Below the pieces are notes generated by a model. It was not told where the DNA came from, made no database searches, and saw nothing but the letters and a program-made list of their open reading frames with translations. The position numbers and the translations under genes are program-made. A DNA stretch of 64,000 bases, from positions 248,001 to 312,000 of the forward strand of contig NZ_ATLO01000004.1 in the NCBI RefSeq assembly GCF_000416235.1. Direction: 5' to 3'. Shown here piece by piece: positions 42,230 through 52,597 of the stretch (position 1 is its first letter; each line of letters starts with the position of its first letter). The DNA comes from Pseudomonas sp. CFII64 (GTDB lineage: Bacteria; Pseudomonadota; Gammaproteobacteria; Pseudomonadales; Pseudomonadaceae).

Positions 42230-42239
42230 TGGTATACGA
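42230..42239. promoter_or_regulatory. GntR-type operator, site 3
   Basis: TGGTATACGA, with the same GTATAC core as sites 1 and 2, lies 34 bases upstream of the GntR gene. Confidence 0.65.
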
Positions 42240-42284
42240 AGCGCGCGCTGGCGAGCGCTTCTCTACCAAGTCCGGGTGAAAAAA

Positions 42285-42956
42285 TCAGTGGTTGACGGTA
42301 AACGCCAGCATCGCCGAAAGCTGGCACAACGGCCGACCGCTTTCGCTGTGCCACTGATTGAACACTTGCTGGACGATGGCTTGATCGCGTTTGCTGGTCG
42401 GCACCTTGTCGACGATTTTCTGCGCGTTCAAGGCGGCGACCACGTCCCAGGTGGGGATGAACGTGTCTTTGCCGACCATGCGCAGGAAACGCGGCGTGGA
42501 AAGCCCGCCCATCTGGTTGCCATGTTTGGCGATGTATTGCCACAGCCCGGTGATGTCATCCACCGGCCATTGCGCGATGAACTGGCCGAAGCTGCCATGT
42601 TCCTGCTCGATGTCGAGAATCAGCTGCGCGTTACGCGGCACGCTCTTGAGCTTGCCCAGGTGGCGAATGATCCGCGCATCCTGCATCAGGCGTTCCAGAT
42701 GGTCGGCGCCCATCAGAACGACCTTTTCCGGATCGAAGCGGTAGAAGACTTCTTCGAATGCTGGCCATTTCGAATCCACCAGACTGTGCTTCAAACCGGC
42801 ACGAAACACCCGCAGCGCCATGGTCGACAGGTAGCGGTCGACGCTGATGGCTTGCAGCTGTCTGGCGGTCTTGGGTGTCGGCAGGTGTGCTTCCAGGGCT
42901 TTCGCTGAGCCGAAACGGTTCAGGCAATACTCATTCAGCCATTTGTAGTCTTGCAT
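42285..42956 (-). CDS. DNA-3-methyladenine glycosylase I family protein
   Basis: This 223-aa protein resembles Tag-type glycosylases, which remove 3-methyladenine from DNA: FRAGLKHSLVDSKWPAFEEVF corresponds to the family's FxAGLSW..I..KR..F motif, followed by LMQDARIIRHLGKL. The C-terminal zinc-binding Cys/His set typical of E. coli Tag is not evident, so it is a divergent member. It is followed by the gntR operon on the same strand and preceded by the DUF2069 gene. Confidence 0.75.
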   Translation of the reverse strand: MQDYKWLNEYCLNRFGSAKALEAHLPTPKTARQLQAISVDRYLSTMALRVFRAGLKHSLVDSKWPAFEEVFYRFDPEKVVLMGADHLERLMQDARIIRHLGKLKSVPRNAQLILDIEQEHGSFGQFIAQWPVDDITGLWQYIAKHGNQMGGLSTPRFLRMVGKDTFIPTWDVVAALNAQKIVDKVPTSKRDQAIVQQVFNQWHSESGRPLCQLSAMLAFTVNH

Positions 42957-42987
42957 TCATGCTCCAACGCACGGGTCTGGGTAAACC

Positions 42988-44352
<1,365 letters not shown>

Positions 44353-44470
44353 TTGCAGGTCGCATCTTGCGTAAGGTGGCGGCTATTCTACCCGTGTGAT
44401 GGCACCGGCTGAACATGGGGTGGTGATCGGTCGCAGGTTTGGCTCTGATTCGAAGGCAGTGGGGGAAAAC

Positions 44471-44938
44471 ATGGCAAGGCGTTTGGCAGCAATAGCGATG
44501 ATTGTCGGCAGCCTGGTGCTGGGCGGCTGCGGCGCGGATCTGGGCCTGGACCAGAATGGCCAGAAAGTGGCGAGCAATCGCATCGACAAGCATTGGCTGG
44601 TCATCAACTACTGGGCCGAATGGTGCGGTCCGTGCCGCACGGAAATCCCGGAACTCAATGCCTTGTCCGAGCAGCTCAAGGACCAACAGGTCAGCGTGCT
44701 GGGGGTCAATTTCGACAACCTGCAAGGCGAAGACCTGAAAACGGCCACCAACGCGTTGGGGATCAAGTTCACGGTCCTGGCCCAGGACCCCGCCGAACGC
44801 TATGACCTGCCGCCCAGCGAAGCATTGCCGGTGACGTACATCATCGACGACAAAGGCAAAATGCGTGAGCAACTGCTCGGCGAACAAACCTCAGCGGGTA
44901 TTACCCAGCGGTTGAAGGCGTTGCGTGGGGAAGGGTAG
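44471..44938 (+). CDS. TlpA-like thioredoxin-fold lipoprotein
   Basis: This 155-aa protein has a lipobox (LVLGGC, Cys at about 19) after a hydrophobic signal, then a thioredoxin fold with the redox motif NYWAEWCGPCRTEIPEL. The family reduces or exchanges disulfides in the periplasm. The ATG at 44471 is chosen because the signal sequence starts there; the frame runs back to 44396 without conserved sequence. It is divergent from the arsC-like gene. Confidence 0.9.
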   Translation: MARRLAAIAMIVGSLVLGGCGADLGLDQNGQKVASNRIDKHWLVINYWAEWCGPCRTEIPELNALSEQLKDQQVSVLGVNFDNLQGEDLKTATNALGIKFTVLAQDPAERYDLPPSEALPVTYIIDDKGKMREQLLGEQTSAGITQRLKALRGEG

Positions 44939-44976
44939 CTCCAACGCCATCCTGTGAGTGTCGTCGTTCCTATCCC

Positions 44977-45066
44977 GTAGGACCGGCTTCAGCCGGGAGG
45001 CGTCGGGTACATTCACAACAGTTGCGTCGTCAGACCTTGCGCCCTCCCGGCTGAAGCCGGTCCTAC
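44977..45066. repeat. REPIN, GTAGGACCGGCTTCAGCCGG type
   Basis: Paired arms GTAGGACCGGCTTCAGCCGG and CCGGCTGAAGCCGGTCCTAC have a compensating T-to-C/A-to-G change in the stem relative to the copy at 21209. It lies between two convergent genes. Confidence 0.9.
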
Positions 45067-45076
45067 GATATCTCAA

Positions 45077-45481
45077 TCAGCTCTCTTCCCAGAACCGCAG
45101 CGGCTTGCCTTCGGCGGGCCACAGGCGCAGTTGGTCGATGGGTGAGATGTCCCAGCGCTGGACTTTGTCCAATGCCTGCAGGAAACGCTGTTCCTGTTCC
45201 ATCAAGGCTGGCGGGCAGAGTTTGCGGGTGCTGCCGACCGGGCCGAAGTTGATGCTTTTTTCGTCCAGGGTGTAGGACGCGAACCAATGGTTGCAGCCGC
45301 CCGTGCCGTAGGCGCGACCGTCCGCGCCGAGGGTCATGGTCAAATGGCTGCTGTCGATCAGCGGGCGTTCACCGATCCATTCCAGCACATAGCTTTGATC
45401 CTGTTTGATGGGCAGCGGCTGAGCCGCACAGCCGACCAGCAACGCGCCGCCAATCAGCCCCAGCAAAGCCAGCTGTTTCAT
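45077..45481 (-). CDS. META-domain lipoprotein
   Basis: This 134-aa protein has a lipobox LLVGC (Cys18), then a META domain (about 35-130) with the GTGGCNHWFASY motif and paired Cys in RKLCPPALMEQEQ. META/HslJ-type proteins are outer-membrane lipoproteins linked to stress or antibiotic tolerance. The ATG overlaps the upstream gene's stop (ATGA). Confidence 0.85.
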   Translation of the reverse strand: MKQLALLGLIGGALLVGCAAQPLPIKQDQSYVLEWIGERPLIDSSHLTMTLGADGRAYGTGGCNHWFASYTLDEKSINFGPVGSTRKLCPPALMEQEQRFLQALDKVQRWDISPIDQLRLWPAEGKPLRFWEES

Positions 45482-45915
45482 GCGGCTTTCTCCTGACACT
45501 TCTTGCAAAAATGCTTTTCGCCAACGGTTTTCCAGCCCAGCTCGGCAATGCGTGCAGCGGCAGCCGGTTTTTGCGCCGAGACACCCTGTTTGGCGTCAAC
45601 CATGAACTCGAAATCCAGCACGGTGGCGCAACTGTCGCAGTTGACCTTCCACTGATGGATCGCCAGTTCGTCGAACACCGGACCGCTGGCCACGGCAATC
45701 CACTGACCGGGCGGGTTGATCAAGTGCCGGACTTTGGCGACAGTCAGGCGCATGTGCAGGGTTTTGCTGCCCTTGATGGTCACCAACAACTGATCGTTGT
45801 CATGAATCGAGCCGCCGTTACCGGTGACTTGATAGCGCCCGGGTGCCAGGGTGCGGCACTCGGTCAGGGTGTGTTGCGGGTTGAGCATGCTGTAGCGAAA
45901 ATCGTGTTCGGCCAT
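45478..45915 (-). CDS. Zinc-ribbon-like protein of unknown function
   Basis: This 145-aa soluble protein has two CxxC pairs, CDSC (about 93) and CKKC near the C-terminus, which probably bind zinc. It has no signal peptide. The rest (HLINPPGQWIAV, VVASGPVFDELAIHQW-like strands) matches no family I recognise. It is translationally coupled to the META lipoprotein. Confidence 0.7.
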   Translation of the reverse strand: MAEHDFRYSMLNPQHTLTECRTLAPGRYQVTGNGGSIHDNDQLLVTIKGSKTLHMRLTVAKVRHLINPPGQWIAVASGPVFDELAIHQWKVNCDSCATVLDFEFMVDAKQGVSAQKPAAAARIAELGWKTVGEKHFCKKCQEKAA

Positions 45916-45969
45916 GGGGTCCTCCAAATTGCGCGCATCCTAACATGCGTTTGAGGCGCGCTGTCCCTG

Positions 45970-46959
45970 TTAACCGACCACCAGATTCTGCGCAGCGCCA
46001 CCGGCCCAGGCGGCGATGTTGTCCAGCGTGGTCTGCGCGATGGCGCCTAGCGCTTCCTGAGTCAGAAACGCCTGATGAGCGGTAATGATCACGTTGGGGA
46101 AGGTCAGCAAACGCGCCAGGACATCGTCCTGCAACGGCAGGTCGGAGCGGTCTTCAAAGAACAGCAACGCTTCTTCTTCATAGACGTCGAGCCCCAGATA
46201 ACCCAGTTGCCCGCTCTTCAGCGACTCGATCAATGCCGGGGTGTCGACCAGCGCGCCGCGTCCGGTATTGATCAGCATCGCCCCGGTTTGCAGGGTCGCC
46301 AGCGACGTTTCATTTATAAGGTGCCGAGTCTGCTCGGTCAGCGGGCAATGCAGGCTGATGATCTGCGCCTGGGCCAGCAGGTGCGGCAGGCTCACGTATT
46401 CGGCACCCAGCTCCTGGACCTGCGCATTGGGGTACGGATCGTAGGCCAGCAGCTTGCAGCCGAAACCGGCCATGATTTTTGCGAACGTCGCGCCGATCTG
46501 CCCGGTGCCGACGACCCCCACCGTCTTGCCGACCAGATCGAATCCGGTCAGCCCGTGCAGGCTGAAATCCCCTTCCCGGGTGCGGTTGTACGCGCGGTGC
46601 AGGTGACGATTGAGCGCCAGAATCAACGCGACGGCATGCTCGGCGACGGCGTGGGGCGAGTAAGCTGGCACGCGCACCACGCTGATCCCCAGCTTCTGCG
46701 CGGTAGCCAGATCGACGTGGTTGTACCCCGCCGAGCGCAAGGCAATCAGTTTTGTGCCGCCCTCGGCCAGACGCTCCAGCACCGGCGCGCTCAGATCATC
46801 GTTGATGAACGCACACACCACCGAATGCTTGTCTGCCAGCGCGGCGGTTTCCAGCGTCAGGCGCGCCGGCTGAAAGTGCAGTTTCAGGTCGGCGGGCAGT
46901 TTCGCGGCGAGAAAGCTTTCGCGGTCGTAGGTCTGGCTGCTGAAAATCAGGGTGTGCAT
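45970..46959 (-). CDS. ldhA: D-2-hydroxyacid (D-lactate) dehydrogenase
   Basis: This 329-aa NAD-dependent enzyme reduces pyruvate to D-lactate. It has the NAD motif GKTVGVVGTGQIG, and the catalytic Arg (NTGRGALVD), Glu (DVYEEE) and His (ITAHQAFLT) of the D-LDH subgroup. It has a FFEDRSDLPLQDD segment typical of fermentative LdhA. ATG at 46959 is preferred over the longer frame. It is located between the zinc-ribbon gene and gacS, matching the remembered PA0927-PA0928 order. Confidence 0.92.
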   Translation of the reverse strand: MHTLIFSSQTYDRESFLAAKLPADLKLHFQPARLTLETAALADKHSVVCAFINDDLSAPVLERLAEGGTKLIALRSAGYNHVDLATAQKLGISVVRVPAYSPHAVAEHAVALILALNRHLHRAYNRTREGDFSLHGLTGFDLVGKTVGVVGTGQIGATFAKIMAGFGCKLLAYDPYPNAQVQELGAEYVSLPHLLAQAQIISLHCPLTEQTRHLINETSLATLQTGAMLINTGRGALVDTPALIESLKSGQLGYLGLDVYEEEALLFFEDRSDLPLQDDVLARLLTFPNVIITAHQAFLTQEALGAIAQTTLDNIAAWAGGAAQNLVVG

Positions 46960-46981
46960 GAGGTTGGAGAGTTCCTTGGTT

Positions 46982-47006
46982 TGTGGGAGCGAGCTTGCTC
47001 GCGAAG
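46982..47006. repeat. Single REP palindrome
   Basis: TGTGGGAGCGAGCTTGCTCGCG is a singlet REP of the fluorescens type, between ldhA and gacS. Confidence 0.75.
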
Positions 47007-47032
47007 ACCCCATTGATCCCGGCAGCGCGCCT

Positions 47033-49786
47033 TCAAACACTCACCCGCGCTTCGATGGTCAGGCGGTTAATGGCTTTCTCCAGGTTGTCGAGCGCCTCGT
47101 GGACTTCCGGGGCATTTTGCTTGAGCAAGGTTTCGCTGCGTTGACATGCGGCACGTAATTGCGGAACTCCGCAGTATCGCGTCGCGCCATGCAGGCGGTG
47201 AACCCGTTCGATCAGGCCGGCATGGTCATCGGTTTCCCGTGCCGTGCGGATCGCTTCGCGGTCGCTTTCCAGAGAGGCCAGCAGCATGGCCAGCATGTCG
47301 GCTGCCAGATCAGGCTTGCCGGCGGCCAGGCGCAGGCCTTCTTCATTATCAAGCACGTCCAGATCGGCGCTGCCTCGGGCTTTCTCGGCGCGCGGCTCCG
47401 GCACCTGATTGCGCAGTGCCAGCCCGGTCCATTTGAGCACCACTTGGGCCAGTTGCCGCTCGCTGATGGGCTTGGTCAGGTAATCGTCCATGCCGCTTTG
47501 CAGCAGGGCGCGCTTCTCGTTGGCCATGGCGTGAGCCGTGAGGGCGACAATCGGCAGTGACGAACTCTGGCGCTCGACTTCCCAGGCGCGAATGGCTTCG
47601 GTGGCCTGGCGACCGTCCATTCCCGGCATCTGCACGTCCATCAGCACCAGATCAAAGGTGTCGGCCTGCACCGCTTGCAACGCGGCATAACCACTGTCGA
47701 CGGCCACGACTTCTGCGCCCATGTCTTCTAGCAGCGTCTGCACCAGCAACAGATTCGCCGGGTTGTCGTCCACGCACAGCAAACGCGGCGGTCGGCTGGA
47801 CAGCGGTTCGACGGTATCGCTGCGGATGACCTTGGGCATGATCAGTTCGGACAGCGTGCGGCGAAGCTTGCGCGTGCAGACCGGTTTGGCCTGCAGTTGG
47901 GTATAGATATCCGGTACCGACAACTGAAACAGCGCCTGTTCGGTGGTCGGGCACAGCACCAGGACTTTGCAGCCGAGGTTTTCCAGGTCCCAGATGTGCT
48001 GGCGCAGGCGCTCCGGCGGCAGTTCGTGGGCGGTGATGCCCAGCACCGCGAGGCTGATGGCTGCCGGAGTCTGGTGTGCGGCGGTCACGCCATTGAGCAG
48101 GTTTTCCAGGTTGTTGAACACCAGCGTGTCCAGGCCGCAGTCTTCCAGTTGGTGCTCCAGCGCCTGGCGCGCAAGGTCGTGGTGTTCCAGGACCGCGACG
48201 CGCAAGCCCAGCAACGGCAGCGCTGGCAGGTCTTCAATATCGTCCCGTGCCTTGGGCAGATTGAGGCTGATCCAGAATTCCGAGCCTTCGCCTGGCGTGC
48301 TGTCCACGCCGATCTCGCCGCCCATCTGCTCGATCAGGCGTTTGGAAATCACCAGTCCCAGACCAGTGCCGCCGGGTTGCCGCGACAGCGAGTTGTCCGC
48401 CTGACTGAACGCCTGGAACAGCGCCCGCACATCCTGGCTGGAAAGACCGATGCCGGTGTCCTGCACGCTGATGCGCAGCTGCGCGCTGTCTTCGGTTTCG
48501 TCTTCGACCATGGCGCGGGCGACGATGGTGCCCTCGCGGGTGAACTTGATGGCGTTGCTGACCAGATTGGTCATGATCTGCTTGAGTCGTAACGGGTCGC
48601 CCAGCAACGACAGCGGCGTATCGCGATACACCAGACTCACCAGCTCAAGCTGTTTGGCGTGAGCGGCCGGGGCGAGGATGGTCAAGGTGTCTTGCAGCAG
48701 GTCGCGCAGATTGAACGGCACATTGTCGAGCACCAGCTTGCCGGCTTCGATCTTCGAGAAATCGAGAATCTCGTTGATGATGCTCAACAGGCTGTCGGCG
48801 GATTTTTCGATGGTGCCCAGATAATCGAACTGGCGCGGGGTCAGCTCGCTTTTCTGCAACAGGTGGGTGAAACCGAGAATGCCATTGAGCGGCGTGCGAA
48901 TTTCATGGCTCATGTTGGCGAGGAATTCGGACTTGATGCGGCTGGCCTCAAGGGCTTCCTTACGGGCCAGATCCAGCTCGATGTTCTGGATTTCGATGGT
49001 TTCCAGATTCTGCCGGACATCCTCGGTCGCCTGGTCGATGCTGTGTTGCAGTTCTTCCTGGGCATTCTGCAAGGTGGCCGCCATGCGGTTGATGCCCGAG
49101 GCCAATTCGTCCAGTTCCAGACTGCCCAATGGCGGCAGGCGGGTTTCCAGATTGCCGTCCTTGAGCTGGGCGACGGCCTGCTTGATACGGCTGATCGGCA
49201 CGTTGATCGTGCGGCTGATGCGCAACGCGAGCATGGCAGTCAGCGCCAGGCCGGCAGCGATCAGCAACAAGCTGGCAAACATGCTGCGATAGCCGCGCAA
49301 CAAGGTGCCGGTGTGGGACAGTTCCAGCTCAACCCAACCCAGCAGGCGATCGGCTTCTTCGGGCACCATGGCGCCGGTCAGGTGACGTTGGCGGCCAAAC
49401 ACCGGCAACAGATAGCGCGTCGCGTCGTTGCCCGAGCGTTGCAGCAGGTGCGTGGCGCTGCCGATGGGGGCTTCGTTGATCATGCTGGGCCCGGCATGGG
49501 CGAGGATCACGCGTTCCGGGCTGAGGAATGAAACCGAACGCACATCGGTCTGTTCCAGGGTCTGAACAGCGATGCGCTCCAGCAAAACCTTGTCGTTGCG
49601 ATCCAGCGCCGGTGCGGCCAGTGGCGCCAGTTCCTCGGAAATCATTTCCCCGCGCTGCAGCAACTGGTTCTGCAGGTCATGGAGCTGCATCCAGGTAAAA
49701 TAGCCGCCCAGTACCGCCGCCATGAGGCTGGCGGGCAGAATGGTCAGCAGCAATACGCGGCCTTTGATGCCCAGCTTGTTCAGCAC
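47033..49786 (-). CDS. gacS: Hybrid sensor kinase GacS
   Basis: This 917-aa hybrid kinase controls secondary metabolism and biofilm through GacA and RsmY/Z RNAs. The N-terminal transmembrane helix LGIKGRVLLLTILPASLMAA, the periplasmic sensor (about 35-165), second helix (about 170-192) and HAMP are followed by HisKA with the phospho-His in NMSHEIRTPLNG (about 294), HATPase_c, receiver with Asp in LVLMDVQMPGMDG (about 719), and Hpt with His in VHRLHGATRYCG (about 863). I choose GTG at 49786 with GGAG upstream, giving the usual 917-aa length. Domain order is complete; no truncation. Confidence 0.95.
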   Translation of the reverse strand: MLNKLGIKGRVLLLTILPASLMAAVLGGYFTWMQLHDLQNQLLQRGEMISEELAPLAAPALDRNDKVLLERIAVQTLEQTDVRSVSFLSPERVILAHAGPSMINEAPIGSATHLLQRSGNDATRYLLPVFGRQRHLTGAMVPEEADRLLGWVELELSHTGTLLRGYRSMFASLLLIAAGLALTAMLALRISRTINVPISRIKQAVAQLKDGNLETRLPPLGSLELDELASGINRMAATLQNAQEELQHSIDQATEDVRQNLETIEIQNIELDLARKEALEASRIKSEFLANMSHEIRTPLNGILGFTHLLQKSELTPRQFDYLGTIEKSADSLLSIINEILDFSKIEAGKLVLDNVPFNLRDLLQDTLTILAPAAHAKQLELVSLVYRDTPLSLLGDPLRLKQIMTNLVSNAIKFTREGTIVARAMVEDETEDSAQLRISVQDTGIGLSSQDVRALFQAFSQADNSLSRQPGGTGLGLVISKRLIEQMGGEIGVDSTPGEGSEFWISLNLPKARDDIEDLPALPLLGLRVAVLEHHDLARQALEHQLEDCGLDTLVFNNLENLLNGVTAAHQTPAAISLAVLGITAHELPPERLRQHIWDLENLGCKVLVLCPTTEQALFQLSVPDIYTQLQAKPVCTRKLRRTLSELIMPKVIRSDTVEPLSSRPPRLLCVDDNPANLLLVQTLLEDMGAEVVAVDSGYAALQAVQADTFDLVLMDVQMPGMDGRQATEAIRAWEVERQSSSLPIVALTAHAMANEKRALLQSGMDDYLTKPISERQLAQVVLKWTGLALRNQVPEPRAEKARGSADLDVLDNEEGLRLAAGKPDLAADMLAMLLASLESDREAIRTARETDDHAGLIERVHRLHGATRYCGVPQLRAACQRSETLLKQNAPEVHEALDNLEKAINRLTIEARVSV

Positions 49787-50003
49787 GCTCTTTCTCCAGC
49801 AGGCCAGGATGTCCAGACTCGGTTCGGCATCGGCGCAGGCCAATATTTACGCAGTGTAGCGATTTTGAGCGCCTGCAACCCCCGGCATCTTACAGCGCTG
49901 CGTGTCAGGCATGGACCTGCCATACGTCAACAACACTCAGCCTGCTTGCTCATCCCCGGTCAATCTTGAATAATCGGCGATCGAGAATGAGTCGCGAAAG
50001 ATA

Positions 50004-50735
50004 ATGAATCCCGAACCCATCCACCTCCCCAGCATCCTGGTGATAGAAGACGACCCGGTGCTCGGCGCTTATGTGCATGAACAGTTGGGCCGGTGCGGTT
50101 TTCAGGTGACCTGGCAGCAGAACGGCAGCCAGGGACTGGTCCAGGCGCAAAGCCAGCCATTTGACGTCGTGCTGATGGATATCCTGCTGCCGGGCATGAG
50201 CGGGCTGGAGATCCTGACCCATCTGCGCCGCAGCCATAGCTTGCCGGTGATTCTGATGTCGGCACTCGGCGCGGAAACCGATCGCATTACCGGGTTTCGC
50301 AACGGCGCCGACGATTACCTGCCCAAACCGTTCAGCATGGCCGAGTTGCGGGTGCGCATCGAAGCGATCCTGCGTCGGGTGGCGCTGGAACGCCGCCATG
50401 CGCCCGCGCCGGTGAAATTGCCGGGGCAGGGCAGCCGCGAGCTGGTGTTCGACGAGGCGCTGTGCGATGTCAGCTTCGAGCAACGTCGCGGCGATCTTAC
50501 CCGCAGTGAATATCGTCTGCTGGAAACCCTGTGGCGTAATCCCGAAGAGGTGCTGAGCAAGCCCTTCCTTTATCAGCATGTGTTGCAGCGCGGTTATGCC
50601 CAGCATGATCGCAGCCTGGACATGCACGTCAGCCAGATCCGCCGCAAGCTCAAGGGCATCGGCTATCTGGAACGACAGGTGCACACGGTATGGGGCAAAG
50701 GGTATGTGCTGACTGCTGCGCAAGCCGATGATTGA
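50004..50735 (+). CDS. OmpR-family response regulator (PirR-like)
   Basis: This 243-aa regulator has a receiver (VIEDDPVLGAYV, Asp in VLMDILLPGMSG, Lys in YLPKPFSMAELR) and winged helix (LTRSEYRLLETLWRN to VWGKGYVL). It is divergent from gacS and overlaps the sensor gene by 8 bases. In PAO1 the pair next to gacS is PirR/PirS, linked to enterobactin receptor PirA; here the receptor is absent, so I leave the symbol blank. Confidence 0.88.
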   Translation: MNPEPIHLPSILVIEDDPVLGAYVHEQLGRCGFQVTWQQNGSQGLVQAQSQPFDVVLMDILLPGMSGLEILTHLRRSHSLPVILMSALGAETDRITGFRNGADDYLPKPFSMAELRVRIEAILRRVALERRHAPAPVKLPGQGSRELVFDEALCDVSFEQRRGDLTRSEYRLLETLWRNPEEVLSKPFLYQHVLQRGYAQHDRSLDMHVSQIRRKLKGIGYLERQVHTVWGKGYVLTAAQADD

Positions 50736-52092
50736 GTCCTTTTCCCGTCTGCCGGGCAAGCATTCGCTGTTCTGGAAGCTGGCGTTTCTGCTGGTCGGCT
50801 TTTGCCTGTTGATGATCTGGCTGAGCCTGACCTGGGGGCGTTACGCCGAAAAGCGCAACGCGTACCTGTCCGACGAGGCACGCTACACCCTGACCGATTA
50901 CGCCGCCGAGGCTGAACGCGCCTGGGTCACCGGGCAGCAAGCGGGTGTCGACGCCTGGCTGCAGCAGATCGGTCGCAGCGAAAGCGGCTGGGTCGGGGTG
51001 ATCGGCGCTGATCTGCAATCGTTGAGCAGCTATCCGCTGAGCGAAATCGACAGCCAGCACATGACCTTTCTGCGCGGGCTCGACTGGCCCATCAGCAGTC
51101 GCTCGCGGACCACGCCCTGGCTGAAAATCCCGTTCCCCATGGACCCCACTGCGGGCAGCCTGGTCATCGAGTTGCCCAAACGCTTCGTGCCGGGTCGTTA
51201 CGTGGTGCTCTGGCGAGTGCTGACCAACGGCGTGATTCCCGGGGTCTTCACCCTGTTGCTGTGCGTGGGGTTGTATCGATTGCTGATTCAGCCGCTCAAT
51301 CACCTGCGCGCCCAGGCCAACGCCTGGCATGCCGATCAACTGGCGCAGCGCTTGTCTCGCCAGATGACCAATCGTCAGGACGAACTCGGTGAATTGAGCC
51401 GCGCCTTCGATCAAATGGCCGAACGCCTGCACAGCACCGTCATCGTCCAGCAGCAATTGTTGCGCGACATGTCCCACGAATTGCGCACGCCCTTGAGCCG
51501 CTTGCGAGTGGCCTGCGAGAGCGAGCAAAGCCTCGTCGATTTGCGCGGGCGACTGAGCCGCGAGGTGGACGGCATGCAGCGTCTGGTGGATGACTCCCTG
51601 CAACTGGCCTGGCTCGACACCGAGCGCCAGCAACTGCCCAAGGAAGACATTCAGGTGCTGGCGCTCTGGGAAATGCTCGCCGAGAACGCCTGTTTCGAAA
51701 GCGGTTGGCCCGCTGCGCAGTTGCAGTGCGATCTGGACGCCGATTGCTGGGTTCGGGGTCATCTCAATACCCTGGCCCAGGCGCTGGAAAATATTCTGCG
51801 CAATGCCATTCGCCATTCACCGCCGCAAGGCGTAGTGCGCCTGAGCGGCACGCGTGACGGGGAGTTCTGGCAACTGTGGCTCGACGATCAGGGCGGTGGG
51901 GTCGACGAGGGCGAGCTGGAGCGAATCTTTGCGCCATTCACCCGCCTGGACGGCTCCCGCCCCGGCAACGGCGGCTTCGGCCTCGGTCTGAGCATCGCCC
52001 GCAACTCCCTGGCCTTGCAGGGCGGGATGTTGTGGGCGGAGAACATCGAGGGTGGGTTGCGGTTGAGGATGCGGTTGTTGGCTAAGGCTTGA
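50728..52092 (+). CDS. Sensor histidine kinase (PirS-like)
   Basis: This 454-aa inner-membrane kinase has helix 1 at about 15-35 (LAFLLVGFCLLMIWLSLTWG), a periplasmic domain of about 120 residues, helix 2 at about 167-190, HAMP, HisKA (DMSHELRTPLSRLRV) and HATPase_c (NILRNAIRHS, DDQGGGVDEGE, GGFGLGLSIARN). It is the partner of the regulator upstream. It is the last gene before a 505-base non-coding stretch where PAO1 has pirA. Confidence 0.9.
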   Translation: MIESFSRLPGKHSLFWKLAFLLVGFCLLMIWLSLTWGRYAEKRNAYLSDEARYTLTDYAAEAERAWVTGQQAGVDAWLQQIGRSESGWVGVIGADLQSLSSYPLSEIDSQHMTFLRGLDWPISSRSRTTPWLKIPFPMDPTAGSLVIELPKRFVPGRYVVLWRVLTNGVIPGVFTLLLCVGLYRLLIQPLNHLRAQANAWHADQLAQRLSRQMTNRQDELGELSRAFDQMAERLHSTVIVQQQLLRDMSHELRTPLSRLRVACESEQSLVDLRGRLSREVDGMQRLVDDSLQLAWLDTERQQLPKEDIQVLALWEMLAENACFESGWPAAQLQCDLDADCWVRGHLNTLAQALENILRNAIRHSPPQGVVRLSGTRDGEFWQLWLDDQGGGVDEGELERIFAPFTRLDGSRPGNGGFGLGLSIARNSLALQGGMLWAENIEGGLRLRMRLLAKA

Positions 52093-52597
52093 AGCAACGA
52101 TTTTTGGCTGAGTGGCATTTTAAATCGGGTGGCAACAACAGCATTTGCGGTGCGGCTGAATCTGGTTTCGCCCTGACGGTCGACCCCTTTGTGTATAGAC
52201 CGAGGAAACCATTCTGCGCTGACGTCCGGCCCGACTTCGTCGGGTTCCTTCGCTCCGGTGTCGCGGTGGGGCGACGCGCCGACGCGCGTTTGGCGGTGTC
52301 TGCCAAATCTCCGCATGGAAAAGCGAATCACAAGCCCGATTCTCGTTGGAGCGAGGCTTGCCCGCGAACCGGCCGTAGCAGCGACCGTAGCAGCGACCGT
52401 AGGAGCGACTTTAGTCGCGAGATCCTAAATTACCCTCCCGGCTAAAGCCGGTCCTACAGCAGGCGTCGCTCCAGCGAATAGCGGCGCGGCATAGCGCGTT
52501 ATTCCTTTTAGCGATAACCCCCGCACTTTGCGTGATATGGGGTTTTGGCGTTTGCCGTTATGATAGGCGCCCCCGCAGTCTGGATTGCGAATACGCC
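52093..52597. other. Gene-free region at the pirA position
   Basis: These 505 bases separate the PirS-like kinase from cysM. They contain REP mosaics (52345-52456) and palindromic DNA near 52215-52245. I see no coding sequence and no remnant of a TonB-dependent receptor. Confidence 0.6.
52345..52456. repeat. REP mosaic with three 12-base tandem units
   Basis: A GTTGGAGCGAGGCTTGCCCG arm is followed by three units of CGTAGCAGCGAC or CGTAGGAGCGAC (52374-52409), then the arm GACTTTAGTCGCGAG and the inverted CCCGGCTAAAGCCGGTCCTA. Three REP classes are joined. Confidence 0.8.

Noticed and set aside
49960..50003. Possible Fur box upstream of the PirR-like gene (AATAATCGGCGATCGAGAATGAG)
   Set aside because: Matches to the GATAATGATAATCATTATC consensus are too few and scattered to call.
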